A stretch of 64,000 bases of DNA from Tigriopus japonicus (lineage: Eukaryota > Arthropoda > Copepoda > Harpacticoida > Harpacticidae): positions 7,819,038-7,883,037 of the forward strand of contig CM021322.1 of NCBI GenBank assembly GCA_010645155.1. The letters are read 5' to 3'. The notes under the pieces are model-generated. The model was not told where the DNA came from. It worked only from the letters and a program-made list of their open reading frames with translations, and made no database searches. The translations under genes and the position numbers were made by a program. The first letter of the stretch is position 1; the number at the start of each line of letters is the position of its first letter. Below, piece by piece: positions 1-14,619 of this stretch.

Positions 1-3000
1 GTAATGGAATTTTTAGTGTCGAGGCGAAATCACGTTCAACGTTCAATCCTAATAATGGCATGAGAGAGCTCTTTCGAGGTTGGACCACTGAATATTTCAT
101 ACCCTTCGGCCCCCCTAAATAGACATATCATGACATGTGAGTATGTGCACTCTATTTGTGTTTGCAAAAGCCCAACAACGACTCTGAACAGGAGACGACG
201 GGACGACGGAACCTCCCACTGTTAATCTCAGTGTGATTTGAACCCATTATTTTGGTCCAGGGAACCAACCACTGACCCACCACGTCCAATGGTTCGCCAG
301 GTAAGAAGCTCACGGGCTTTGAATTATTAATTTCCAATTGTTCCAGTGGCATGTGAATAACGTGCACCTTGATCGCAGAGACTACTCAACACATGCATGG
401 ACTTGGCACATTCATTTTCTGAATAGTCAAACTTGGATACAGCAATATTGTGGGTTAGCTAAAATTTCATTTTCATACGTAGAGAGAGTTATTCTTAGAT
501 CAAGAGACGTTATATACTGAATATTTCGTTTGCTCAGTGCAAAAATATTCTGGTTATTAGAAACGTATTTTACTGAATATTTTGTTTCATCCGCGCAAGA
601 AAGATATCAAATATCTCTAGGGTTCAACGGAAAAATATTTTCAAATCCAGGTTTGACTTCATTGATATAAGGTAAAATATCGTTACAACAAAGTGTACTC
701 GGTTCTTGAATTGTATAACAGTAAAGTACCGGTCTGTATGCTAGTTTCCCAAGAGTAACCACATCATTATTTTCAAAGCTGTATGCAAAAATATCGTAAG
801 TCCGATCCGCTTTTTGTTATACTGAACGTTAATCAATAGGCGGTATTTATTTAATCTCTGTACAGTAAAAGTATTCGTATATCAAGAGTTAAACTATTTA
901 CGAATTTAAGTGGATTTGATCCTTCTTTTTTTAAGAAGTCCAATACGGTCTTCTCCGGTCAGAAAAAAGGCTCGAAATTGCCGCGGCAATTGAGCGTTTT
1001 CACCTGTGAAAGGTAATCTCTATTATGGGCTACCGGTGCCGGTTTTTTTTGCCCTGACCACACATGACAACCCCTCGACAAAAAGCGGAAGGAAGGGGGA
1101 ACAACGGGGTCGGTCCAAGAAGAATATGGAACAAAGTTGCTCTCCTTACCTCATTGAGCTGTCGTTAGTTTTGGCTTCGGAAGGGAATGGAATCAAGGAA
1201 ATCTTTCGATGTTCAATATCACTTGTTAGCGTTGGGTTAACAAGGAGATCTGAGGAATTTGTTCCAATTTGAGCTCATCCCAGGATAATGATGAAATGAG
1301 CCAAAATTTCATCCTCTCCTCGCTGATATAGTATAAATCCAAAGAATACCCACCGACCGACCAACCAACCAACCAACCAACCAAGTAAGAGCAGAACAAC
1401 AACAACGAAGAAGAAGAGGGAGGACACGTTCCCTTCCTTATTTTTCTCGTTGTGGAACACACGATTTCGGGTGCGATACACACGGTACCATGTAGTTAGT
1501 ACTACCATAGAGAGTGATTAAAAAATGTGAACTCCCATAGTTGAGCATAAGGAGCGAAAAAACATTTGGCCCCGAATGATTCCTTTACCTTCCGTTCCTA
1601 GATATAGCTACATTACCTTTTTGGAACGGATTGCAAGCGTTTGGAACCAGCTATTTATTTCAACAAAAAGTGCCAAATCATCCATGAGTGTGCGCAAATG
1701 TGCTCATCAAACACACGCCCGCGAAATTAAGAGCCATCATGGTATATGGGCGGTTGTGTTCCACGTGAAACTGGCTGAGGTTCCATGGAAAGAGCAAACT
1801 GCTCCTCTTAAACTCTTCTTCTGTTCTACGGTTCATTGTTCATTTCGGAGGAGTCGGCCACACTCCTTGAAATCCTTGATTGCTTCATTCCTTCCAAAGC
1901 TTTCCTAATACATCGACTCTCTTCTCCAATGTTCCAATAACCGGTGAAGGTTTGTGGAACCACGAGACTTTTCTGTCCCAATTTTGAATCCAGTGTGGTT
2001 ATGAATGATCTTATGTAGCAAAAAAGAACCCGGGCACTGGGTCGGTCCATATAATATGGGACTCTAGTTTCCGCTCCTAAAGGGACCTCATTGAGAATGA
2101 GGTGGAACCACGTGGCTGGCTGGGACACCATGCAAAAGTCCTTGGGGATTCTTGACGAGGACTCAAAATGGAAATAATTGTTATGGCAACAGCATCCCGT
2201 CATTAGAACGAAAAGGCCCCGCGTCCTTCAAAATCGAAGTTCCCAAGAAATTCCAAGGTGGCTTCGCATTCATTCATTACGAGATTATGGCATGATTTCC
2301 GTGGGGGTGAAATTACCACATGTATTTGCTCTGATTAAACAAGGCTCTTGACTATGTGTTCCAACTCTTTAAAGCTCTGTATGTAAATAAAAGGTTACTG
2401 TTCCACAGGTTTGCCCGGATCCTATCAAAATGGCTACAATTGTTCCAAAAGCGCTTTTCCCTGTCTTATGTACTGAGCGGAAGTGGTTATTTCGTCAAAT
2501 CACACACCTCAGCCACGAAACCAAGTGTGCTTTCGAAAGTCATGTGCCATTAGGGTGAGTGGCGGGGACAATTTGGAACCAAGACCATTTGTCTCTTTCT
2601 TGAAAGCCGTCTCCTACGCATATGGTTGGTTTGCAGTCCCTCTTGGTCCAAATTTGCACGTGAATAATATTGGCCTTTGTTTTTTTCTAATATTTTATTT
2701 TACGACCTACTAGTGAGTCGAGATTGTTCATGCTTCAGAGTAATTATCAGAGATTTGTTGTCGACTACATGGCTTGGTATGCAAAATACTCCACCCTAAC
2801 AAGCCCAAAGTCCGACCAATTCTCAGACATTAGTCTCCAAGGGTGTTCTAAGACAAAGCTTTGGTGTTATGAAGTAGGAATGTTATCCGAAAAAAAGATT
2901 GGTGGGGCTTTTAGAAGCCTATATGGCCTTTCATGGTTGTTTTATGGCACTCTTTTACTTTGGGCGTGATAATTAAAATGACAGCCTGTTCGAAGGCTCG

Positions 3001-5331
3001 TTATCGAGGGCCATTTTTGTTGACGGGAGCATATAAAATGGTACATTATGAATTCCCTTTTGGACCATGTATATCGCAATCAAACTTGGAATCAAGTCAC
3101 GTTAATTGCGTTTCGACTCCCCTGAGACACCTTTCATATTTCAATGTGCAAACAATGGACATGAACGATCTTTTACGATGATTATGGAATAAATATTCAT
3201 TCATGTCTCTCTGAGTTCCCCAGCAGTTCAGATACGTTCCACGAAAATCGATTTTCTAATTGCTACACATTTGTTTTTGCCTTCTCACAAAAATGTCAGG
3301 TTTGGATCTTCTCTTCCTCTACTTCGTTTTTTTGCGCCAGTATGTGAAATTACGCCAAGGATCGTACAAGATTAAGTGAGCTTTTAAATAATTAATCAGC
3401 TTCCCTTCCGATTCTTTGGTCAGGTGTCCGGCAGCATTTCTTATTTTCAGTAACACATGTCGTGTCTCATGCAATATAAGGGTAATTACCAAAATCTGAA
3501 GATTGACTGGCCCTCATGGTCCCTACATGGTCACACTCCAATTGTTCCAAGTATTTCATTAATCTTCCTCGATCTTTAGTATTGCTGATTGTGTTTATGT
3601 TCCATGACGACACGTGCAAGTCCATTGAGCCCATGTATGTTATGTTGTTTTTGATTTGATATCAGACAGCTCAAGTTTCGTGGGGCTTGTTTTGGTGAAG
3701 GTGGTACCAATTGGATCACCTTTGTCTCCAAACTAGCTTGTTTGTTCCACCTTCTTGACCCGGGGGTTTCATGTATACGGTATTTACTCCACCAACGGAA
3801 CTAGGAGTACATTCTTTGGTTGATATAAAATTCAATCAATACCCACAGGCAGGAGAAAGCCCACACTCTTTCAGATTTCTACCGACCAACTAACCATTCA
3901 CCCAATCTGGACAAGAGAATTATGATGACGGATGGTCATTGGCCATGATCCACATGGTCCAATTTTTTTCCACTCCTGGCATGTGATCCAATTAGAGCCA
4001 ATGTGACCATAATTATAGTATAATCCATTACGGACCTGATATTTGTAATGTCCCTCGGATTAGATCGCATGATTATTAGCGGATGAGTCGACAAATCGGA
4101 TTAATATTAAAAGCTGTTTTAACCCATTCCCAAACGATACAAGTTCATCTCTCAAGCTTTAAGCCTTGTCGACAAGAAGTTTACATTCACTAAAGTTATT
4201 TTAAAAAAACCTTCCTGCTATCTACTTTTACAATTTTCAATTTTTCAAAGTTCACACAATGGTATTCAACATTTCCATATTTTACGACAATGCACATTGT
4301 GCAAGATCAGCTAACTATCCAAATCTCAATACTTGTGACACTGCAAGTCACGCTTAATTCACACTTCTTGATGGTAAACCCCGACAATTGCGTACCTAAA
4401 ATCTAAAGTATTAAATGACTTACCCAGGAATGTTCCCCAATGTTCCGTGGTCCAACACCGAATGAGAACCGAACTAAAGTCCCATATCTACATGAACTCA
4501 CTCACTCACTCACATGGTTCAGTACCCTGATTGACCAGTTGTTCCTCTTCCCCATTGCCTCTCGCTGAGCTCAGGTAGGTATTGGTCTAGTGTCCTACCG
4601 TCTAACAGTGCTCATATCTGACCCATGACCAGTCTGTGTTGTCGTTCCCGGTATCTGTGGCAACCTCTTTAGTGGTGGAACAAGGTGTGCCAATACATGA
4701 ACGCCAACCACCCCTACCAAGCAAAGCGGGCCCACGCTTCTCCATAGAGGAGAACGAGGACTACCTTATGAATGTGTGAGGATTAAAGACCATGTCCAAG
4801 CAAGACAATATGTGCCACTCGACCCTCTCGTCCGTCACTGCCAAAAACTTTCCCATGGGACTCCCAAGTTCCGAGTCAAGATAGGAATCGCTGACTGCGG
4901 TCGGGATTCCTGGCAGTGGTCCATTTCGGTTTGGAAGGACCATTATTATGGAGCTGGACAAATCTAAAGAGCGTGAATCTGGACTCGGTCACCACCAAGC
5001 ACACTCGCGCACATAGATCCATAGCGGTAAGAATGAGAGAAAGAAAGAGAGGAGGCTCCTCTGGTGGTGGCGTTTGGTGAATGTGTGACCGCTTGGTGGA
5101 CTAAACCTACCACGTAGGTAGCAATCAGTGTGCCACTCACGCTACAATTTGGACCCATGCCCACACTTAAACACACATACACACACATGGGTCCATTGCC
5201 ATTGGATCCCGGGAACAAGTGTGGAAAAGTAATCACATGGTCAAAAGTGGAACGTGCATATCAGATGAGCTCAAAGGGGCTCCTAAAATTAGTGAAATAT
5301 CGAGCACTCGATCTTATTTACAAGGGCATAA
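1..5331. other. Non-coding stretch, no gene supported
   Basis: I read both strands and found no reading frame with convincing splice sites, protein-like composition or a recognisable domain. The sequence is of mixed composition with scattered simple repeats (CCAA, CTCA, CACA) and many short matches to TGGAAC/GTTCC. The open frames here (for example 1826-2203 minus and 4964-5236 minus) look like chance frames, some created by the simple repeats. It could be a long intron or a regulatory interval of a gene outside the window; the sequence alone does not decide. Confidence 0.5.
1350..1384. repeat. (CCAA)n simple repeat
   Basis: Short tetranucleotide tract of CCGA/CCAA units followed by purine-rich GAAGAAGAAGAG. 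It creates a false reading frame rich in Trp-Leu-Val-Gly on the minus strand. Similar tracts recur at 8076, 12911 and 18001. Confidence 0.9.
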
Positions 5332-5940
5332 TCATGCCTGAGATTGCTTCATAATTGGAGGTCGTTGACGGAACATACCTGGAAAAATGGGGAACAAGAT
5401 CGGATTGAGAACTTGACAGTCATAAAATTTGATAACATGGCTCTTTCAATAGCTAATTCCAAACATAACAAGGTGTTTTTCAAAGCTTGGGATGCCATTT
5501 TTTTAAAATTTCAAAAACTTTTGGCCGCTGTTTTGAAATTTGAAAGCACTGCCACAAATGATATTACATCGCTCTTTTTTGCCCTTGAACTAATTAACGG
5601 AATTCAAATAAATGTGCAACAGTATGTCTTTAACTACATAAATGTCCCAAAAACTCTGTGGAATATTTACTTAGAATATGATTTCCCAGATTTAAAAGCA
5701 CCGTGACAAGTTCCATTTGGCTTAGATGAGTTGCTCTGTATCAACCACACAATGCACCTCATCTTTTTTTTTCAATGCCTGTCTTTAGCACTTTCAGTCA
5801 ACATTCGATTGTCTAAAACTTTCCTATTGAACCTAATGATAGGTTGCAATAATGCTTATCCATTCATTAATAGAGTGTCAAAAGACAAGAGGATTGCCAA
5901 TCAAATTGCTCACGAGACAATTGCAATCCGTAATGGCTGA
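5332..5940 (+). pseudogene. Unrecognised AT-rich reading frame with one internal stop
   Basis: From the stop at 5329-5331 to the TGA at 5938-5940 the same plus frame is open for about 200 codons, apart from one TGA at 5704-5706. The ORF lies in an AT-rich patch within a less AT-rich region. The first part reads like a real protein, with aromatic and hydrophobic runs such as FFALELINGIQINVQQYV; the second part contains a hydrophobic run and then a charged segment ending near HETIAIRNG. I do not recognise the family. No clear splice sites or AATAAA frame it. It could be a decayed gene, a fragment of an inserted element or virus, or a chance AT-rich frame. A selenocysteine TGA is possible in principle, but no SECIS-like element was evident. 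Confidence 0.35.
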
Positions 5941-8075
5941 GCCCGAGCTATGTTTTCCTCTCATTAAATTGGAAGCGCACACCAGGAACAACAACTGACA
6001 ATTCAACAGACTCCATACACTCTCAAGTGGTTAAATTTCATGCCCAGGTTTGACAAACTTTCATTAAAAGAGCGCGCTCACATCCGTGCATCTTTGTACT
6101 TACTATCTCGGCCGGCAATCTCGTTTTTCAAAGCAAGCTGGCTTTTGGACACTTCATAGGGAGAAAACTTTCACCAACCGAATTTCGCCTCGATCCTCGC
6201 TAGAGGGCATTCCGAGTCGTTTGAAACGGGAGTGAAAACGTGTTCTGTCCTTTGCCACTTTCGATTGTTCATTCGGGTGCTATGTTCAGGATTTCCTTAC
6301 TATTTTTTTTGTTCTTACACCTCTTCTTCGTCTTTATTTTGGAAGCAGGAAATGGATATTCTGTTTGGTATCATGATATTCTGTCATTAGATAGGTGGAC
6401 AAAACAATGTCATCATGTCGGAGAGTCGGGGGAAAAATGGAAAACAACTTTACTGCATTCTTTCATGTCTTTGACGTGATCAGAAAAGTGGATCAACATG
6501 CAACACGTGATATAGTACATCAGATTGGATCTTCGTGTTGTTCCAATCATTCAGGATCTTCAATTGGGACGGTGCCAGTTCTCACACCTATTACATTCTG
6601 TTGTCTCAAGATTCCCGTTGCCGCCGTTTGTGTTTTTCTAGTTGTTACTTTATTGTGTAATGCTTTCATGGCGATCACTTTTCTCGTCTGTTCTTCCTCA
6701 AGGTTGTTCCAGCGACGAGAGAAGGGAAAAAAACCGAGCCTAGTTCATAAAAGGAACACTTCAAGACACTTTTCCCCAATGAGTTATAGGGCGCTTCCGA
6801 ACTAACGAAGGGACATAGATTGCGACACGTGATAGCCCTATCAAACGCTTGAAATCACTCACTTATGCACAGCTAGCCACTCACAGACCGTTCCTAGAGG
6901 TTCCAAAGAGTGAGTGGAACAACGTCATGCTCGCGGTCCACTCATTTACTCATGTACAAAAAGACTCTTAGTACTCATAATACACAGGTTTATGGCAGAT
7001 TGCTTTATGCTAATGAGCTCCACTCTCTTCAAAAAACATATACTCTTGGAATCTACGTTAAAGTACTATTTCAGAAAAATCGTAGCCACGTCCCAAGGCC
7101 TTGTATATAGGCATAACCCTCAAATGAGGCTTGGTTGTCCTAAATGGCGTTTGGGCACGCACACTAACATGGTTTTAATTAGCATGCAGCCTCCAAACGA
7201 CAAAGACATTATTACGATGACGAGAAACGGAGCCAAACATATTTGGTTCGGAATCAATTGTATAAGAGGGGTCTAATTTGTAAACGACATTACTATCTTG
7301 TTACGGAAAGCTCCTTGAGTCAACGAGACACATGAAAGGCTATTAAGCCGTTTTAGCGGGCATTTTACTACACAAGAAAAAGAGCCCCTTTTCAAAGTAG
7401 ACGAGGGAGTCCGTCAGTCAACATGAAGACGGCGACTAAAACGACCGAAGAACAAGAACAGCTCGCCATGATTGTAAAAAAGATCGAAAAATAAAACGGC
7501 CACAACAGCATGCAAGTCAATGTGTCTATTTCTCTCTGTGAGAGAAGCACTGACTAGAAAATAGCATCTAATTTCGAAATCCCCGCCAAAGCTTGACCTC
7601 GGCTAGAAAAATCGAGTTTTAGTCAGTGTCTGGTTGATTCATCCTCTCTCTCACACACACGTATCTGTTGTTCAACTTGACTGGCAAAAGGTCCTATTAC
7701 CCCGATTTTTTTTTCAGGGAATCCGCGGGAGACCTATTTTTCAGGGGTCTCATGTGTTGCTTCAACCACGGCGACATCACATGCCTCACCTTCTTTTTAC
7801 CTCCTGGCCATGTGATGACCATATATCCACCGACACAGATATCACCCCGTCCAAAAGTCTAGATAACCAAACTTGAGAGTCATAACTAGTTAAATACTAA
7901 CAATCAAATTGACGCATTTCATTTTAGCTTGGAATATCCAAGACATTGGCAAAATAACCCAATTGAGGGGGTTCAATGTGAACGAGCTCATCATAGCATA
8001 TCTGTGAGTGGATGGGGGCAACATAGACCTAGTAAAAAACGAGGACAGGCACATCCCATGATCATCACCAACAGG

Positions 8076-8096
8076 GGTTGGTTGGTTGGTTGGTTG
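8076..8096. repeat. (GGTT)n simple repeat
   Basis: About five GGTT units, followed by a GATGATGATGACGGCGG stretch. It belongs to the same composite simple-sequence pattern as the tracts at 1350, 12911 and 18001. Confidence 0.9.
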
Positions 8097-11000
8097 TGAA
8101 GGGATGATGATGACGGCGGGATGCTCTCCTCGAAGTCAAAGTTGCTCTTTTTTGGCCAAGGACGTTGCAACGGTTTTCGGTTTCGTTGCTCTCAATTCCA
8201 ACAACGAACCATGTCCATGATTGTCTACGGTATATGGCCGCTCAATTGGGCGGGAGAGGGTCCATCCACAACAGGGCAAATAAGGGAGTGATTTACTCGT
8301 TTATGAATATGATGAGAGCCTACCGGTATTACCGAATGCACCCACCACCTAACATTTAGCGTGATGGGTGGCCATAACTCTATGGAAACATAGAGAATCA
8401 CTAAAAATCATTTTTGGTCATTATTGAATTAGATCTTGGCTTTTGAGAAGTGACAACAGAGATGAGAATGGAGATAATGGCGTTGGTTGGATGTCTTGTC
8501 TAAATGTCAAGTTTTTTTACGCGCGCAAGTCAACAACAAACAATCAAACTCACTCACACACACACATAAATTCTCGTGAGGACCATATTCATCACCTCCG
8601 ACAATTCGTCCAGACCCAGTTCTGAACCGACCATTCCCGAAAAGTCGAGCGGATGATCAACACGAGTTTTAGCGCAGGAATGTTGGTCGTCCTTGTTCTG
8701 GATGGTATGTACGAAGTTGACGATAAAAAAGAGCTTGCTTGCTTGCATGCTATTTCCATTTCAGAGGGAGAGCCTCTCTCGGTTGGTTTGTCGAATTTGC
8801 CCACAGGCAGCTCGTTTCCACACAATAGGGATCCTAAACTCACACATGAGTAAGACGATATCGGTTACTACACATTCATCTCCCAAAGCCCTCAAATTCG
8901 GATGGTTGCAAAAGGGAAGAGAAGTATCAAAGGGGAACGATATGATGAATCCGGATTGGAGAGCCAATGTGATTGGCCATTGTCTTCGAGCAAGTCCGAT
9001 TGTAGTAACAGGTATATGTACTAAAGGATATCCAGCATTGGGAGAGGGTGGTGGGAACCTCAAGATGTTCTTCTCATGAAGGAGCCAACTTTCAACAGTC
9101 GACATGAATGTGTGCGAGGTCCAACCAACCAACCACCACACTCACAACCATACGAACACAGGCGCACACACGAGCACACAACCATTGCATTCCAAGAAAG
9201 CGAGGAGGAAAAAACTTTCACCTCGGGACAATAAAACCATCAACCAGGTTGCGTGAAGAAACTCTTACCTGTTTCTCAAGATTCGATACTCATTTGCGTA
9301 CCAAGACAAACGGATTGTAGTAGGATGTCGTTGTTATAAAGCGTTGAGAGAAAAAGAGTCACCTTTTTAGACACTTCACGAATAGAAACAGTCTTGTGTT
9401 TTGCTTCAAAGACACTCGAGAAACACGGAGATTGACGAAATTTCAAGAAAAACTACTCCTTCTCCGGGGTCGTCGGGAAAAGCGAGAGTGAGTGAGATCT
9501 TCGCAACCACACTTCCCAAAGATGACTGAAGAAGAAGAATCTCAAGAAGAGGAGAGGCTGGTGAATCACTCTCTCCTTAGGCCGAACTCACCTGTGTTCC
9601 CGACTTGGTTCGTGTATGTATGGATGTGTGTGTGAGCAAGTTAGTGAATGGTTTGGATGGATGTGAGCGTGAGTGAGGGAGCTGGAGGAGGAGCCCTCTC
9701 CCAACGATATGTAGCTCCAACCAACCTTCTCCACAGGTGAGTAGCAAGTCCTCTCCGGTGTCTCCGTCTGCCCGCAACTTTAGCAACGCAACGTGTATCT
9801 CTTCACTTTAACCCACAGACCTACCTGTATGGTCTTCTTTCTTGAGTTCCATACTCTATTAACAAACACATCGTATATTCACTATGTCTTATGTTGATAT
9901 ATTTGTAGGCTACGGATTTGTTTACATCACGAACGAACAGGTTGCGAGCAGAACAAAATAGAGCGGCAACTTTGAAAGGAAACTTGAACCGGCACGACCG
10001 ACCCGTCTCGCAACAGGCCTGCATCTTGCATGGCAAATAACTTTATGCATATCCCGTTCCTTAGAATGAATAGGTTATGTTTTCTAGACTCGAAAAAAGG
10101 CAATTATAGGAACTCTAGGGCCCTAAGGCAGGGTGTTACTCTTTGGGCACTGGCCGCGTGTGGAGAAAGTTGGAAGCTGGCAGTTGCCCCCAAAGATACG
10201 ATCGTCGTCGGAGGATGAAGAGGGATTCAACGCGTAATAAGTGTGCATCGCAAGAGCCGAAATATGTCGGTGAGGGTGGAATGCCTAATGAAAAAGTTGA
10301 AAAACTCTGCAGTGAACAGAACTTGTCCAACAGATGATGTCGGGTCTCCATCTACGTATCTCCCTTTTTGTTTCACTCTGAAAGTTGCCAAACAATAGTC
10401 GCATTAAATTGGGAAGGAATACTTTCACTCGGGACTGATGATGATTGTTTCAAAGCCTCAGACCACAACTTACTTACCGCTTACTCTCCTCAAGCTCTGG
10501 AGAAGCAGGTCCACACCAGATTATACCGACAACCATTCGTTTCCGATCCAAAGGCAAAGCACCTCCTGAGATCGCCACAAGTGGACGACGAAGCGCGAGG
10601 ACAAAACGCCGTCTCGAGTTCAATGGACCAAGAAATACCTTCTCATTGATGGCATAAAGCATGACACTCGACACAAAAAATATATACATCCATGTGTGTG
10701 AGTGTGTTGCAAAAGAGTCACAACTTTCATATGTTGTCTTGCTATGGACGGACGGGGGGAGCAATCAAATTATCCATTGGAGATCGAGCAACTCGGTGTG
10801 CTAATGTGTACGTATGTACTCTTGAAGGCGGCTCCGAGTGTGGATGTACGTAGGTCGAATGGATATGTCCTGACGATCAGCGATAGTTCATTGACTTTTG
10901 CTCTTTCCTTTTGGTGTATGGGTTGGAAGGTTGGTTGGTTGATTGTTCCTTCCTCCACGATCTTCGGGGCTTTGGGCCGAACTTCCAAACCTCCAACTTT

Positions 11001-12910
11001 CTCCTCGACGTTTTCTCATCTTTCTCGAGCACCCACTCTCAATCAGAGATCGGAAGAGGGAAGAAGCGACCTCTGCCTACTTCAAACAGGGTCGACAACG
11101 TGAATTTGACGGTTTATATGAGAACTTAGGAAAGGACCTTATATGAGAAAAAAGGATCTTCTTTGTCTTTGCATAGTAAGTGTTGGTCGGACGTGTCCAG
11201 GAACGATTCTCCTTGTCGCCAAAGAAAGACGGATCTATGGTTGGCTGGGAAGATCAGTGTGTTACCGACGAGTTACGACAACCAGGAGCTCACGAATGAT
11301 TCAGGAAAATCGTCCATAGATTCTCGGGATCAGTTTTCGAACCCTCCCACCTGTTGATATGATGGATGTCAATTTATATCTGGTTTTTTATTGACCAATT
11401 TCTAGCTGTGACAGACAATATTCACGTTTTTGAGGACAGTTCCGAACCCGGTATCACGTTTCCCTTCCATGACAATCTCTGAGGATCTTTTGGTGTATGT
11501 GAGTGAGTGAGTGTGTCTTTCTCTGCGTTTTCTGTTGCCTTCCAAACTGACAAAGGAAGAGAAGATTCCTGAAGGAGGATCGTGGCGTTGGCACAGAAAC
11601 CGTTCACTTTCACTACTCAACATTAGCGTCGAGCTCCCTCCTAGCAAAGACGACCAACCATCGCGACAATAGCTTCGAGAGCCCTGGTGTATGTGAGTGC
11701 CCTGTGGTGCTCAACTGCCACCAAAACTACCACCACTGCTGCTACAAGAGATAGGTACACACCATGATATTGAGGATTGAGCAGCGCTTCGCTTCCAAGA
11801 TGGTGCTCGGCTTTGTCTCTATTTACGGCACCATCATCAGCCACCATTACAGGATACTTTTATATGAACACCAAACCAAGATAGGGGAGAAAACACACTC
11901 ACAACACCAAAATCTTCGACTATGGGTAGCTAAGCTCCGCTCCACTTTTTGGGTGAGAATGGGGTCTGTGGGGATGACACATTCTTCAATTTTTAAGTTG
12001 ACCCAAAAAAACTCATACAAGACTTGCTATTGTGGATATATGCTTTCATTTAGTGTTAGTAATGTGCTTGCTTGATTGCAGAGGCGTTGTTGTCAATGGT
12101 GGACGTTGTTCTGCTTGAAATCCCTTGTTTCTAAAGTATCCAATAAAAACACACCAAAGGGTTACCAAAGTGAAGCAAAACATTTCTACCTACTGATAAT
12201 CTTGTAAACTAAAGCCAACATCACGAGCAATGAAGTTTTGAAGGACTTAATATGGTGGCGACTACATTAATAGGACTGTAGATTTCTAGCAAATATAATT
12301 CTGAGCCCAAGCATTTTTTTTTGCATTTGTAAGTCTCAAAATTCTGTTCACATTTACAAAAAAAGATTAAAAATCCAAACTGAACTATTACTTTGTTGTT
12401 ATTGTTGTTAAATACCACTAAAAGTCAAGTCAACGGTTTAAAAAACTAAGCAGATTTTTCAAATCAACCACGTAGACGTAAAATAAGAAATCAAGTTAAA
12501 CTGCGACAAAACTTTGAATATTTCATAAAGTTTAATGTATGAGGTTTTTGGAAAACAACAAATTCAACCAAAACTCTAAACAAAAATCTGACCTATCGAT
12601 GATTTCTTGGTTTTATAGAAACTAATTCTTACACTGACAGTTTTTTGGCCATTTCGGGCCATAAAAACATTTTTTTTTCCAAGAAACGTGAACATTTTTT
12701 TACTTCTTGAAACAATCGAACACATTTACATATTACTCTGATTTGATGCCTTTTCAAATTTTTGCTTCCCTTTAAGAATTTAAATTTACCAACTTTGGTG
12801 TTGAAGCCCCTTGTTGTCGACATGGAATATATTCCGAACAGGGCACCCTACTGAAGTGAAAGTTTCCTATTCGATCATCATTGTCGTTGACGACGTTGCT
12901 CCTCGTTGGG

Positions 12911-12968
12911 CTAACTAACCATCCATCCAACCATCCAACCAACCAACTAAGCAACCAACTCAGCAACC
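12911..12968. repeat. Degenerate (CCAA/CCAT/CAAC)n tract
   Basis: Degenerate tetranucleotide array of CCAT, CCAA and CAAC units, flanked on the left by GACGACGTTGCTCCTCG. It forms part of the recurrent GACGACG plus CCAACC pattern of the first 19 kb. Confidence 0.85.
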
Positions 12969-14605
12969 ATTGAGGATCGAGGAGCAACAAAGCCACGCTA
13001 TACTTAGCAACTGAAAAGGATTTCTCTGCACGTTCGTTCTCACGTTGTCTGTGTGTGAGGGCAAGCGTCGACAAAATCCAAGTTTTGAGAAAAACTAAAG
13101 CTGGAAAGAGGGCTTAAAATCAAGTTAAAGTCGGGTTCCGGTTTCCTGGTTAATCACAATAACTTTATTGATGATCATGCTTGATGCGAACTTGACCCGT
13201 GAATTGGGATCAAAGTGATGGATGCTGGAGATTTCAATGCCAAAAAGATAAAGAGAGATGCTAAAAGGACGTGTTGCAACCTCAATTCATGACCATTACC
13301 AAAAACGAAATCAATCACAACATTTATTGGTTCATTTCCAGAACGATTTGCAAACAGACAGTGATCAGAACGTTTTTATTAGGTGAAGATAACTCAAGGC
13401 CTTTTGAGATCACCATTTATACGCGTTTGTTTGCCATGAATATGGCGGAATTGTTCCCCCAAAATGTTTGAAATTTTGAAAACGGCGAAGACAACTATTT
13501 CTAGATAAAAGAGCAGACTCAAAATTCAAGGTTTGAGCGAATTTTGTTGCGATAATTTTCATTAGACACTAACCACTCAGGAAATGGCTTCAACATTTTC
13601 AAATCAAATCGTAATAATGTTGCTAATCTACTGATTTTCCTCAATATCATGAATTTCTATCATAATTAAAAATAATACTTTTGAAGACACAATGAAAAGG
13701 CACATCTTTTACGTATAATTGAACAAATACTTGTCCAATGTTCTTGTAAGAATACTTTCCTGTTGACCAAATTTCTCCCTTCACCAAGGACTGTTTATTT
13801 TGCAGACTTTAAAGTATAAACCAACTCCAATTTGCAAATTTTCCCAGATCATCTCGTAAGAAATGTCGTGGAATCAGTGAATGCGCTTCCTCAGTACAGC
13901 AAAATTGCCCAGTAATTTCATCTCATTTGCGGAAAGAAGTTCTCTAAATCTCCACTCTACCATTTTCTGGGCCAAAAACTAACAATTCAATGTCCAGTTC
14001 AACCCGAAATCGTTGTGAAACTTGTCAGGGGTGAGGGGTCTGTCAGTTTGATTTAATCAACAGATACACACACTTGCCTACATACATGGAATAGAAGAGA
14101 AACGAGGGGAGCAGCAATGGCTGATTTCCTCATAGATATTTACAGATGCGAGATCAACTTTGTTTTACGGGAGAACAATTTTCACCAATAGAGGATTTTA
14201 AAGAAAACCAACATTATTTTTTACTTAGATGGCTGTCGCAGAATTCAGCACACCCTAAACACATTCTACTTTGGTGCCCTCTCTTGTTCTCACACTGAAC
14301 AACTCCCCTTCAGAGCAATTCTTCTTAGGGAAGAAAAGTTGAGCTTCATTCCTAGAGAAAAGTGACAATCAACGCCATCTTGAGGTAGAAATGGTTGTGA
14401 GTGCTTCTGTTAAATCTTTCACCTCAATTTATGATTACTCAGTGTGAGTTTTTGATTTTTGAGCACATCAGTATTGTAGCTGAGCTTCAAAAGTCTTGAA
14501 ATACAAAAAGATATCAACTTCAAGATGGATGCCCCAATTTTGGCAACACGTTTCAATTGAGCAATTTCAATTGATCTGAAATCAAGAGACTTTGCCCTTG
14601 TTTTG

Positions 14606-14619
14606 CCTCCATCTAGTGG
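14606..14619 (-). promoter_or_regulatory. CTCF-like motif within a dispersed repeat
   Basis: On the minus strand the site reads CCACTAGATGGAGG, close to the animal CTCF core (CCASYAGRKGGC). The surrounding 150 to 200 bases resemble, in inverted orientation, the sequence at about 33220-33400, which carries the same word at 33220-33233. The match may therefore be repeat-borne rather than a selected binding site. Confidence 0.25.

Noticed and set aside
1226..1508. Minus frames rich in Trp-Leu-Val-Gly repeats
   Set aside because: They are translations of the (CCAA)n tract; similar false frames occur at 12772-13074 and 17827-18027.
6240..6805. Frame with a long Leu/Phe leader that looks like a signal peptide
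   Set aside because: The hydrophobic run comes from a T-rich tract, two frames overlap, and no splice sites, conserved motif or poly(A) context support a gene.
8653..8853. Possible first coding exon with a hydrophobic N-terminus followed by a GTATGT donor
   Set aside because: No downstream exon with matching phase was found within several kilobases on the plus strand.
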